Positions 7,304 through 15,170 are shown, counted from the first letter of the stretch. The stretch: DNA of 20,784 nucleotides from CBFCZU01 sp965602635 (GCA_965602635.1 CBFCZU010000046.1:1-20784), one strand, 5' to 3'. The notes: generated from the sequence alone by a model not told the origin. Program-made: numbers and translations.

Positions 7304-10300
7304 ATGGCTAAGCGAAGACGTCTGAATAAACGAGTGGCCTTCCTGCTGGTCGTCATCGGCGCCGTGATGACGATCGCTCTGGTGATCGGCTTCCTCGCCA
7401 CCCGGAAGAAGGACCCCGTAAGGCTCGCCCGGCGCGGCGCGGCCCACATGACCAAGGGCGAGTACCAGGAGGCGTCCAAGGCATACGGGGAGGCCGTCGA
7501 GGCCAGCGGCGGAACGGATCCGAACAAGCCCAAGTACCTGCTGGAATGGGGCGACGTGCTGCTGGAATGGGCCGAGAAAGACCAGCGGCTGAGGCAGTCC
7601 GAACGCCTCGACAGGTTCCTCCTGGCGCAGAAGCACTACCGGAAAGCGCTCGACTACGACCCCAACCTGGTGGAGGCCCACACCCGCCTGCTGGATATGG
7701 CCGACAGCATGCGCAGGACCGAGGAGATCATCGCAATCTGCACCAGGCTGATGAAGCTTACCCCTGAGGATCACAGCATCCGCTACAGGTGGAACTTGGC
7801 GCGGGCGTCGCTCGTGCCCGGCCAGCCGCAGACCTTGGATTCGGTCGTCAAGGAGTTCCGCGACCTCGTGGAGATCGCCCCCAAGGAGGAGAAGTACTGG
7901 CTGATGCTGGCCGGCTTCCTGCACTTCCACGACCGCAAGGAGGAGGCCGAGCAGGCCTATAAAGACGCCCTGGCGGTTAATCCCGGCTCGGTGAGCATTC
8001 GCATCGGCTATGCATATTACCTCCAGCGCCTCGACCGCCGGGATGAGGCGCTGCCGATCCTGGCGGAGGTGATCCGCCTTCAGCCGAAGAAGGTGGACGG
8101 CTACCTGGTGCTGGCCAGGTTCAAGATCCAGGACGGCAAGACCGACGAGGGCATCCAGGCGCTCAACAACGCCGTCAAGGTCGATCCGGTGGACTTCCAG
8201 GCGTACACGCTGCTGGCGCGAATCAGCGCCTCGAAGAGGTCTTACGACGAGGCCCAGGCCGTGCTGGAGAAGGGCCTGGCGTCGCTCCGCAAGTTCGCCG
8301 ATGAGAACCCCGCCATGGAGGGCACTACGCTCGCCAAGTATCGCGTCGGGGTAATCCAACTCAACCAGCAGTTGTGCGACGTCTGGCTGGACGATCTGCA
8401 GAGGCGCAAGCTGGAGGGGAAAGAGAAGGTCCTCAAGGCCGTCAACCAGTGCCTGGAGATCATGCGCGAGGTGGACAGCAACAGCCCGTTCATTCAGAAA
8501 GTCCTCGGCCGGGTGGCGCTGGTGGAGAACAAGGGCCTGGAGGCGGCAAAGCTGCTGCGGCTCGCCTACGACCGTAACCCGGGGGTGGACATCAGAACGG
8601 GCGAGCTGCTGGTGGACCTTTACCGCCGCCTCGGGCAGCCCGGCGACGCCGCCAAGATCATGCACAGGTTCCTGGCGATCAGCAAGGAAGACTCCCTTGC
8701 CCTGGCGACGCTTGCGCGGCTGCACGTGGATTCGCGCCAGTACGGCCAGGCCCTGAACTTGATCAAGGACTCGCTGGAGCTGGACCCGGAGAATACCTCC
8801 GCCCTGTCGCTGCGGGCGGCGCTGGAGATCGCCACCGGGCAGAGCTACCGGGTGCCGCCGGGCCTGAAAGAGGTGACCGCCCAGGCCGAGGCGCTCATCC
8901 TCGAGCGGGCCAGCCAGCTCTGGGAGGAAAGCGAGCCCGACAAGGCCACCCAACTGGCCGTGGACGTGCTGGCCAAGAAGCCCGACAGCCTCTCGGCCTT
9001 GAACTACCTGATCCGCTGGTACAGAGAGCTGGACCGGCTCGAGGACGCCCGTAGGCTCTTCCAGGGCGCCCAGAAGGCCTTTGCCCAGAACCCCGCCGCC
9101 CTGCGCGCCCTGGCGATAATAGTCGAGACGGATCCCGCCAAGCGGGTGGCGATGCGGCTGGCCTGGGCGAGCCAGGAGAAGGACCCGCTCACGCGCCACC
9201 TCCGCGTCGCGTCCGTGTACAAGAGCGTCCGGAATCAGCAAAAGTACCTGGAGCACATCAGGGAGGCCGAGAAGATCGACCCCGAGAACACGGCGGTCAT
9301 CCGTGAGATGTTTTACCACTACCTGCGCAGCAATGACCTGGCCACCGCCGAGAAGTATCTCCTCGCGGCCGAGGCAAAGGACCTCGACGGGGTCGGGGGC
9401 AGGTACCTCCGGGCCGAGCTGGCCTACGCCGATAAGAAATGGCAGGAGGGAATCAACCTGGCGCGGAAGGCCCTGGAGATCCGCCCCAGGTTCACCGACG
9501 CCTACGTCCTGCTGGGCAACTGCTACCTGGCGCTGGGCAACCACGAGCAGGCCAGGAAGGAGTATCACAGTGCGCTGGAGCAGAACCGCTCCAACTACTT
9601 CGCCCTGCTGGGGCTGATCGAGATCAGCCGGGCCGCCGGCAACACGGGCGAATACAACCAGTACGTGGAGACCGCGTACAAGCAGAACCCGCGCATCTCG
9701 GCGATTCGGGAGATGTACCTTCAGATCCTGGAGAAGCAGAAGCGCATCGATCCTGAAAAGCTCATCAAGATCCGCGAGGGGATTCTCAAGGACGACCCGA
9801 CTAACCGGTTGAACCTGGTGCAACTGTCGCGGCTGTACGAGCTGGACGAGCAGGTCGCCCGCGCCGAGGCCGTGCATCGCGGCCTGGCGGCACGCGCCGA
9901 CGCCACCCACACCGATTTCCGGCGGCTGGTGATGTTCCTCCGCCGGACCGATCGCGACCAGGAGGCGCGGAGCATCCTGGCCAAGTACGTCGCCGGCGCC
10001 GAGGACAAGGTGGGCGCCTACCTGTTGTGGGGAGATTACCTGGAGACTGTCGACGAGCTGGCCCAGGCCGAGGCCGCCGGCCTGAAGGCCGTCGAGACCG
10101 ACCCCAAGAGCCAGCGTGCGTGCCTGAGCATGGCGATGTTCTACTCCCGGCGAGGCAACTGGGCGAAGGCGGCCCAGTTCCAGGAGCAATACCTGGCCGC
10201 CGCCGGGGACGCAGCCCCCCCCAGCGCCGAGCCCACTCTCATCCGGTACATGCTGGAGGCGGGCAAGACCGCCGAGAGCGCCGCCCGGATAGAAGAGGCC

Positions 10301-11737
10301 CTGGCCAGCAATCCCAATGACGCGCACATGCTGGCGCTCAAGGGCCGGATGATGTTCCTGCAGAAAAAGCACACCGAGGCGGAGCGGCTCTTCGCCGGCG
10401 CCCTGGCCGTGGACGCCCAGAACGTCCAGGCGCTGCTGTACCGGGTGGACCTGCACCTGGCCCGGGGCCAGGCCGACAAGGCGGAAGCGGACCTCGAGCA
10501 GGCCCGCCGCATCAACGCCACGCCGGCGATCGTGCTTCGCCTCTCCGCCCTGTATAGCCGCCAGCAGGACTTCGTCCGTGCCCACGCGGTGATCCAGAAC
10601 CTCCTGGAGGACATGCCCGACAACCTGCCGCTCCAGCGGGAGATCGTCAGGCTGTGCATGCAGTACGAGCGCTGGGACCAGATGAGTCGGAACGTGCTGG
10701 CCGCCCAGCAGGCGCTGCCCCGGGAGGTGTACTTCTACAAGCGAGAGGCGGAGATGTGGCTCTCGCAGAGGACCAAGGACCCGCGCAAGGCGATGCTCGC
10801 CCTGGACAAGGCCAGCCGGCTGGCGCCGCGAGACACCGAGACCACCTTGCTGATGGTGCACGCCCTGCTTGTCGGCGGGCGTCCGGACGACGCGGCGAGC
10901 CTGGGCGAGAGCCTGCGCGACCACAAGGCCGCCAGGCCCCAGGCCCTGGCCGTGCTGGCACGGGCAAGCCTCGCGCGAAACCAGCCCGCCGCCGCGGAGA
11001 AAGACTTCATCGCCGCCCTGAAGGAGGCCAAGGGAGGGCCGCAACTGAGCTTCGTGATCGGGCAGGTCGCCCTGGCCTATCCCGCCGACAAGGGCGCCGC
11101 CAAGTTCGCCTCCTGGGCCTCGGTCAGGCCTGACGATTGGGAACTGGCCTACCACACCGGACTGGCGTACTCCCGAATGGGCGACCCCAAGACGGCCGTC
11201 AAGTTCTACGAAACGGCCCAGGCGAGGGCCTCGACCGACCCCCAGAGAGAACTCATCCTTCGCGAGTTGGGGATGGTGTACGACCAGGTGGGCGATTCCA
11301 AGAAGAGCCTGGAAGCCTTCCAGGCCGTGCTGAAGATCCGGCCCAACGACGGGCGGACGCTGAACAACCTGGCGTGGATGCTCGCCAAGGACCCCGCCAA
11401 GCTGGACGAGGCCGCCGAGTGCGCCAAGAAGGCATCGGCACTGTTGCCCAACAACGCGCAGGTGCTCGACACTTACGGCACCGTGCTGCTGGCCAAGGAA
11501 CAATACGATCAAGCGAAAGTTGTCTTGAGACGATCTACAGACAAGGAGAAGTTCCCTGCCAACCTGCTGCACTACGGCATGGCCCTGGAGAAGCTTGAGG
11601 ACAAAGCGGCCGCCTACGGTCAGTACCGGCAGGGCTGGGACATGGTGAAGAAGGACCCCAGACATCCATACTATAAGGATCTGAAGGCGGGATACGAACG
11701 CCTCGGCGGGACGCCTGCCGGGAGGACCACGCCATGA
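7304..11737 (+). CDS. Giant membrane-anchored TPR protein of the exosortase operon
   Basis: This is a 1477-residue protein made almost entirely of tetratricopeptide repeats, so it is a protein-protein interaction scaffold rather than an enzyme. It begins with a basic stretch (RRRLNKR), then one hydrophobic segment at about 11-32 without a lipobox cysteine. The TPR solenoid should therefore lie outside the cytoplasm. Typical TPR signatures recur throughout, for example 'AYGEAVE' near the start, 'ALEIRPRFTDAYVLLGNCYLALGN' (split across a helix pair) in the middle, and 'LKIRPNDGRTLNNLAWML' near the end. It is analogous in position to PrsT-type TPR proteins of PEP-CTERM systems, but is much longer than the roughly 900 residues I associate with that family and lacks the lipoprotein signal. 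The stop overlaps the next gene's ATG by 4 bp (ATGA). A plausible role is to bridge the export channel, exosortase and chain-length regulator; this is inference. A run of eight C occurs at 10215-10222. Confidence 0.88.
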   Translation: MAKRRRLNKRVAFLLVVIGAVMTIALVIGFLATRKKDPVRLARRGAAHMTKGEYQEASKAYGEAVEASGGTDPNKPKYLLEWGDVLLEWAEKDQRLRQSERLDRFLLAQKHYRKALDYDPNLVEAHTRLLDMADSMRRTEEIIAICTRLMKLTPEDHSIRYRWNLARASLVPGQPQTLDSVVKEFRDLVEIAPKEEKYWLMLAGFLHFHDRKEEAEQAYKDALAVNPGSVSIRIGYAYYLQRLDRRDEALPILAEVIRLQPKKVDGYLVLARFKIQDGKTDEGIQALNNAVKVDPVDFQAYTLLARISASKRSYDEAQAVLEKGLASLRKFADENPAMEGTTLAKYRVGVIQLNQQLCDVWLDDLQRRKLEGKEKVLKAVNQCLEIMREVDSNSPFIQKVLGRVALVENKGLEAAKLLRLAYDRNPGVDIRTGELLVDLYRRLGQPGDAAKIMHRFLAISKEDSLALATLARLHVDSRQYGQALNLIKDSLELDPENTSALSLRAALEIATGQSYRVPPGLKEVTAQAEALILERASQLWEESEPDKATQLAVDVLAKKPDSLSALNYLIRWYRELDRLEDARRLFQGAQKAFAQNPAALRALAIIVETDPAKRVAMRLAWASQEKDPLTRHLRVASVYKSVRNQQKYLEHIREAEKIDPENTAVIREMFYHYLRSNDLATAEKYLLAAEAKDLDGVGGRYLRAELAYADKKWQEGINLARKALEIRPRFTDAYVLLGNCYLALGNHEQARKEYHSALEQNRSNYFALLGLIEISRAAGNTGEYNQYVETAYKQNPRISAIREMYLQILEKQKRIDPEKLIKIREGILKDDPTNRLNLVQLSRLYELDEQVARAEAVHRGLAARADATHTDFRRLVMFLRRTDRDQEARSILAKYVAGAEDKVGAYLLWGDYLETVDELAQAEAAGLKAVETDPKSQRACLSMAMFYSRRGNWAKAAQFQEQYLAAAGDAAPPSAEPTLIRYMLEAGKTAESAARIEEALASNPNDAHMLALKGRMMFLQKKHTEAERLFAGALAVDAQNVQALLYRVDLHLARGQADKAEADLEQARRINATPAIVLRLSALYSRQQDFVRAHAVIQNLLEDMPDNLPLQREIVRLCMQYERWDQMSRNVLAAQQALPREVYFYKREAEMWLSQRTKDPRKAMLALDKASRLAPRDTETTLLMVHALLVGGRPDDAASLGESLRDHKAARPQALAVLARASLARNQPAAAEKDFIAALKEAKGGPQLSFVIGQVALAYPADKGAAKFASWASVRPDDWELAYHTGLAYSRMGDPKTAVKFYETAQARASTDPQRELILRELGMVYDQVGDSKKSLEAFQAVLKIRPNDGRTLNNLAWMLAKDPAKLDEAAECAKKASALLPNNAQVLDTYGTVLLAKEQYDQAKVVLRRSTDKEKFPANLLHYGMALEKLEDKAAAYGQYRQGWDMVKKDPRHPYYKDLKAGYERLGGTPAGRTTP

Positions 11738-13938
11738 CAATGATAGCCACTCGCGATCAGAAGCCCCGGCTGGCCGGGACGATTCAGGGTCCCCGTCGCC
11801 CCCCCCCCGGGGGGGCCGCGGGGATAACCCCCCGCGACATGCTGCGGATCGTCCGCAAGCGGCTCCTGCTGATAATCTTCTGCCTGGCCATCACCGTGCT
11901 GGTGGCGGTGGTGGGCACGGAGCTTTGGCTGCGATACGCCCCGTTCTACACCGCCAAGGCGTACCTGGCCGTCGCCCCGCCCAGCACCAGCTACTTCGCC
12001 GGCACCACGCCGCTGTACGGCAAGGAAGTGATCGAGCGCTACAAGCGGACCTGGGCCGCAATGGTCAAGCAGGAGCTGGTCCTCCAGGCGGCCATCAAGG
12101 ACAACCGCATCACGAGGCAGAACTGGTTCAAGAGGCACCGCGAGGATGTTATCGAGGACCTCGACGAGCAGCTTAAGGTCACTGACATGCCCGAGACCGA
12201 GCTGCTGGCACTGTCGATGACGGGCACGAACAGGAACGAGCTGGCGGACATCGTTAACGCCGTCGCCGAGGCCTTCGTCGCTCACGCCGGCGTGCGCGCT
12301 CGAGAGCAGCTCGACGAGCGGGTCAGGAGCCTCGAGGCGACCAACAAGAACCTGGGCCTGAAGATCAAGGATGCCCGCAAACAGATAGCCACGATGCTGG
12401 TGGACAGCCCCGTCGCGGCCATGCACGAGCGCCGCAGCGAGGTGACCATCAAGACGGACCTGCTGCTGCGCAACCTCAACGAGGCGAAGGCGGAGAAGGA
12501 AGAGGCCGAGGCGCTTGCCAGGGCTTGGCAGGCCACCACCTCCTCCCCCGGCGGAATGGCCAACGACCCCCAGATCATCATGGCGCTGGACTTTGACGGC
12601 GTGCTCCGCGGGATCAAGGCGCAACTGGCCGCGTATAGTACCCAGCAGGAGAACGCCATTCGGAAGTTCGGGCCCAAGCACCGCACGGTCAAGGACCTGG
12701 AGACGGTGATCGCCTCACTGCAACGCCAGGCTGACGATCGTCACAAGGAAGTCGTCACCAGCCAGGCCACCGCCATCGGCCAGATGCGCAAGGGCGCCCT
12801 GGACATGACGACCGCGAAGGTGGCGGCCCTGGAGGAGCAAAGCGAGGAACTCAAGAGCATCGCCAACGACGTTGAAAGGAAGCTCGGGCTGGTGGAGGCA
12901 CACCGCAAGGACATCGAGGAGGCCGAGGAAAGCATCCGCATGATCAACCGCAAGCTGCTGGAGGAGCGGATGCTGCGGACCGACCCGCAGGATCAGAGGT
13001 CCCGCATGCCCGGGCCGGTGAGCATCCGAGCCCTCGCGCAAAGCCCGCGTAAACCCTCCTTCCCCCGCCGGCTGGTGATGATCCCGCTGGGGGTAGTGCT
13101 GGGGCTGGTGCTGGGCTTCGGGCTGGCGTTCCTGCTGGAGCTTTCGGACACCTCCATAAAGACCCCCACCGACATTACCCGCCGGATCGACGTTCCGCTG
13201 CTGGGGATGGTCCCCCACGGCGACGACCTGGACGAGGAGGTGGCGGATTTCCGGGTGGCGGTATTGGGATCGCCGCACTCGCTGGCGGCGGAGGCGTTCC
13301 GGCAGATCCGCACCAACCTGCTGTTCAGCGGCCCGGCCAGTCAGCGGCGGAGCATTCTGGTCACCTCACCGGCCCCCGAGGACGGGCGGACAACGGTGGT
13401 GATGAACCTGGCCGCCTCCATGGCGCAGGCCGGGCGGCGCGTATTGGTGGTGGACGCCAACTTCCGCCAGCCCGCCATCGCGAGCCTCTTCCCCGACGTG
13501 CCGAAGGCCGGTCTGTCGTCGGCCCTGGTGGGCCAGGCAAACTGGAAGGACGTCATCGCCCCAACGGGCGTGGCCAACTGCGACGTCATCGCCGCCGGGC
13601 CGCTGCCGCCCAACCCCGCGGAGCTGCTCGGATCGGACGCCATGCGCCAGCTCATCTCCGAGATGACCGCCGAGTACGACGAGGTGCTCTTCGACGGCTC
13701 GCCGGCGATGGTGGTGGCCGACGCCTGCGTGCTCAGCACCCAGGTGGACGGGGTAATCCTCGTCATCCGCGCCGGCGAGAACAGCAGCGGCATCGTCGCG
13801 AAGTCCGTCGATCAGCTCAACCGGATCGGGGCGCACATAATCGGCGCCGTGCTACAGGGCGTCCGCACAACAGCCGGCGGATACCTCCGCAAGAACTACG
13901 AGACCTTCTACGAGTACCACCAGAAGGCCCTGCCGTAG
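11734..13938 (+). CDS. Wzz/BY-kinase-like polysaccharide chain-length regulator
   Basis: Proteins of this family span the inner membrane and control the length and export of polysaccharide through cycles of tyrosine autophosphorylation. The product is 734 residues. Membrane segments lie at about 43-61 and 447-468, flanking a periplasmic Wzz-type domain with long coiled coils (about 185-430). The cytoplasmic ATPase domain has 'PEDGRTT' at 548-554 as Walker A, 'VVDANFR' at 572-578 as Walker A', and 'YDEVLFDGSP' at 648-657 as Walker B. The C-terminus is a tyrosine cluster: four Tyr within the last 20 residues. Two departures from the usual BY-kinase pattern are visible: Arg552 replaces the Walker A lysine, and Asn576 replaces the second Asp of Walker A'. 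The kinase may therefore be weak, inactive, or use the P-loop differently, although the tyrosine tail is retained. Codons 22-28 contain a C10G7 tract. The start codon overlaps the TPR gene stop. It is the last protein gene of the operon. Confidence 0.9.
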   Translation: MTMIATRDQKPRLAGTIQGPRRPPPGGAAGITPRDMLRIVRKRLLLIIFCLAITVLVAVVGTELWLRYAPFYTAKAYLAVAPPSTSYFAGTTPLYGKEVIERYKRTWAAMVKQELVLQAAIKDNRITRQNWFKRHREDVIEDLDEQLKVTDMPETELLALSMTGTNRNELADIVNAVAEAFVAHAGVRAREQLDERVRSLEATNKNLGLKIKDARKQIATMLVDSPVAAMHERRSEVTIKTDLLLRNLNEAKAEKEEAEALARAWQATTSSPGGMANDPQIIMALDFDGVLRGIKAQLAAYSTQQENAIRKFGPKHRTVKDLETVIASLQRQADDRHKEVVTSQATAIGQMRKGALDMTTAKVAALEEQSEELKSIANDVERKLGLVEAHRKDIEEAEESIRMINRKLLEERMLRTDPQDQRSRMPGPVSIRALAQSPRKPSFPRRLVMIPLGVVLGLVLGFGLAFLLELSDTSIKTPTDITRRIDVPLLGMVPHGDDLDEEVADFRVAVLGSPHSLAAEAFRQIRTNLLFSGPASQRRSILVTSPAPEDGRTTVVMNLAASMAQAGRRVLVVDANFRQPAIASLFPDVPKAGLSSALVGQANWKDVIAPTGVANCDVIAAGPLPPNPAELLGSDAMRQLISEMTAEYDEVLFDGSPAMVVADACVLSTQVDGVILVIRAGENSSGIVAKSVDQLNRIGAHIIGAVLQGVRTTAGGYLRKNYETFYEYHQKALP
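11799..11815 (+). repeat. C10G7 homopolymer pair inside the chain-length regulator gene
   Basis: Ten C (11799-11808) are followed directly by seven G (11809-11815). They encode Pro-Pro-Pro-Gly-Gly in the cytoplasmic N-terminus, before the first membrane segment. Gain or loss of one base would frameshift the whole protein. This could be a slippage-prone phase-variation site or simply a sequencing-error hot spot. Confidence 0.9.
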
Positions 13939-13944
13939 TATAAT
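13939..13944 (+). promoter_or_regulatory. Probable -10 box for the tRNA pair
   Basis: A perfect TATAAT begins one base after the TAG stop of the chain-length regulator gene and lies about 50 bp before tRNA-Thr. No good -35 is found 16-18 bp upstream, where the coding sequence reads ACCACC. The tRNAs may therefore have their own promoter, read-through from the operon, or both. Confidence 0.5.
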
Positions 13945-13994
13945 GGCCGCTGCCGGGGCCCGGCCCGGCGGCATCAGGCCGCCCCGAGAGTTCC

Positions 13995-14066
13995 GCCAGC
14001 GTAGCTCAACGGTAGAGCACGGCTTTTGTAAAGCCGGGGTTGCGGGTTCGAATCCCTCCGCTGGCT
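13995..14066 (+). tRNA. tRNA-Thr (anticodon TGT)
   Basis: A full cloverleaf is visible. The 7-bp acceptor GCCAGCG/CGCTGGC (13995-14001 with 14059-14065) is perfect, and the D arm reads GCTC...GAGC. The 5-bp anticodon stem CGGCT/AGCCG holds the loop TTTGTAA, with anticodon TGT at 14027-14029. The T loop is TTCGAAT. The T stem has one C-U mismatch (14043 with 14057). The discriminator base is T, and CCA is not encoded. It reads ACA codons. Confidence 0.95.
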
Positions 14067-14089
14067 TGATAGGGTGTTCGATCACCTTT

Positions 14090-14172
14090 GGGAGTGTGCC
14101 CGAGTGGACAAAGGGAACAGACTGTAAATCTGTCGGCTATCGCCTTCGGTGGTTCGAATCCACCCGCTCCCA
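14090..14172 (+). tRNA. tRNA-Tyr (anticodon GTA)
   Basis: This is a class II tRNA with a long variable arm. The acceptor GGGAGTG (14090-14096) pairs with CGCTCCC (14165-14171), including one G-U pair, and the discriminator is A at 14172. The anticodon stem ACAGA/TCTGT encloses CTGTAAA, with GTA at 14124-14126. The T arm GGTGG/CCACC around TTCGAAT is perfect. CCA is not encoded. It lies 23 bp after tRNA-Thr and is probably cotranscribed with it. Confidence 0.96.
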
Positions 14173-14174
14173 GT

Positions 14175-14203
14175 AAACCGCCGGCTGGCCCGCCAGCCGG
14201 TTT
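14175..14203 (+). terminator. Stem-loop after the tRNA-Tyr gene
   Basis: CCGGCTGG (14181-14188) pairs perfectly with CCAGCCGG (14193-14200) around the loop CCCG. AAA lies upstream and TTT (14201-14203) directly downstream of the stem. The T-tract is short, so termination may be partial and some transcripts could continue to the stronger candidate ending at 14335. Confidence 0.45.
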
Positions 14204-14284
14204 GGCTTGCGCGGCCGGTCGTGCGGGCCGGCGTGCAAGGTGAGCAAGATTCCCCGCGCCCGGGTGATATTGCCCGGCTCCGGA

Positions 14285-14335
14285 CGCCCCTGCCGCCGGC
14301 GGCGCGCCGGCCCAGGCCGCTGGGGCGAGTTTTTT
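14285..14335 (+). terminator. Probable intrinsic terminator with T6 tract
   Basis: A GC-rich stem-loop precedes TTTTTT (14330-14335). The simplest fold pairs CCCAG (14311-14315) with CTGGG (14320-14324). A larger fold pairs CGCCCC (14285-14290) with GGGGCG (14322-14327). Between tRNA-Tyr and this point lies another stem, CTTGCGCG (14206-14213) with CGTGCAAG (14232-14239), so a short structured RNA could end here. More simply, this is the end of the tRNA transcript. Confidence 0.55.
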
Positions 14336-14604
14336 CGACCACCCAAGCCATCCCCCAAGAGCTGCTTACGTCAGGGGCCCGCCGCCATGGTCGCCTTTGC
14401 GCCTAAGCTGGCACGGCAGGTGCCAGGGGTACAAGTGCGAGCATTGGCAACCAAGCACGGGCACCGGTGATGAGGAGACCCACGATGGCGCCGGCAGGGA
14501 AAGACCGGAAGGAAGCGCCGGCGGCCGGGCGGCCCCACACCGCCCTGCACAAACCCGCTGCGAATATCGGCAGGGGAGAGCAACTCCCCCGCCGTCATGG
14601 ATAT

Positions 14605-14665
14605 CAGGGGGCATGTCGGCAGTGCCTAACGCGCCTGTTCTCTAACGAGACCGACATGCCCCCTG
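14605..14665. repeat. 15-bp perfect inverted repeat
   Basis: CAGGGGGCATGTCGG (14605-14619) is the exact reverse complement of CCGACATGCCCCCTG (14651-14665), separated by 31 bp. It could fold as one long hairpin or mark the ends of a small element. Its purpose is unknown. Confidence 0.9.
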
Positions 14666-14772
14666 CGACCACCATCGCCGGAGACAGCGGCGCCCGCGCT
14701 GCCGGTGTGAGAGTGCTTCTAGCCGCAGGCCGGACCAGGACAACGGCCGGCAGGGGAGGGAAGGCCGCCTGC

Positions 14773-14810
14773 GTGGCGCTGCGGGCGGGCGCCCGCCTCA
14801 GCAGCGCCAC
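14773..14810. repeat. 10-bp inverted repeat around a GC palindrome
   Basis: GTGGCGCTGC (14773-14782) is the exact reverse complement of GCAGCGCCAC (14801-14810). The interior contains the 14-bp palindrome GGCGGGCGCCCGCC (14784-14797), so the whole unit can fold as a nested stem. Confidence 0.85.
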
Positions 14811-14951
14811 CAGGACGAAAATCGGAGGACCGGACGGCGGGCAGCTCGCCGCCCCCGCCGCCCCGGAGGTGCGGTGCGGCTCGGCCGCCTCTGCCCCCAA
14901 CGGGGAGCAGGCCCGAGCCTCGAAGTCGGCCGCAACCTGCTGCTCCGGCCA

Positions 14952-15042
14952 GAGCTTGCTGCCGGCAGGCGAGGCCAAGCCCTCGCCCGCTGCCAGGGGT
15001 CGGGAAGGCCTGGGCCCGGCGCCCAGTGCCGGCAGCAAGCTC
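14952..15042. repeat. 16-bp inverted repeat closing a three-way junction
   Basis: GAGCTTGCTGCCGGCA (14952-14967) is the exact reverse complement of TGCCGGCAGCAAGCTC (15027-15042). Two hairpins abut the inner ends of this stem without gaps: GGCGAGG/CCTCGCC (14968-14974 with 14981-14987) and CTGGGC/GCCCAG (15010-15015 with 15021-15026). About 22 nt are left unpaired between them. Confidence 0.9.
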
Positions 15043-15099
15043 ACCCGCTCGCCTAGCCCGGATGTTGCGCGATGCGCGTGCAACATCCGCCCCACGGGC

Positions 15100-15170
15100 T
15101 TCGACGCGAGCGACTTACGTCGCTCTTGCTCAGGGCCAGCCTTGAGCGAGGCGCGAAGCGCCGAGTCGAA
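15100..15170 (+). repeat. Cloverleaf-like four-way junction
   Basis: The closing stem TTCGAC/GTCGAA (15100-15105 with 15165-15170) holds three arms: GAGCGAC/GTCGCTC (15108-15114 with 15119-15125), GCTCAGGG/CCTTGAGC (15128-15135 with 15140-15147, one G-U), and GGCGC/GCGCC (15150-15154 with 15158-15162). Each linker is exactly 2 nt. It is not a tRNA: there is no anticodon loop or T loop. Confidence 0.8.

Larger units (their letters stand above)
14336..14951. other. Non-coding stretch rich in inverted repeats
   Basis: I see no credible gene here. Frames that cross it have no family signature, no ribosome site, and compositions typical of translated GC-rich intergenic DNA. Recognisable structures are: CTGGCAC/GTGCCAG (14408-14426); CGGC-A-GGGGAG with CTCCCC-C-GCCG (14568-14594); a 15-bp inverted repeat (14605-14665); and a 10-bp inverted repeat around an inner palindrome (14773-14810). 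They may belong with the denser structured block that follows. Confidence 0.6.

Noticed and set aside
10215..10222. Run of eight C in the TPR gene
   Set aside because: It is shorter than the C10G7 tract and deep inside a long gene. It may slip, but there is no other sign of a switch.
7256..11740. 1494-codon minus-strand open frame antisense to the TPR gene
   Set aside because: It is a codon-phase shadow of a high-GC gene. The composition is rich in Val, Leu, Gly and Gln with no recognisable fold, while the plus strand encodes clear TPRs.
14090..14172. tRNA-Tyr as an integration site for a mobile element
   Set aside because: I found no second copy of the tRNA 3' end and no integrase gene in the window.
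14620..14650. GCCTAAC string resembling an integron attC core
   Set aside because: The matching GTTAGGC half is absent, and the surrounding 15-bp inverted repeat does not follow attC organisation.
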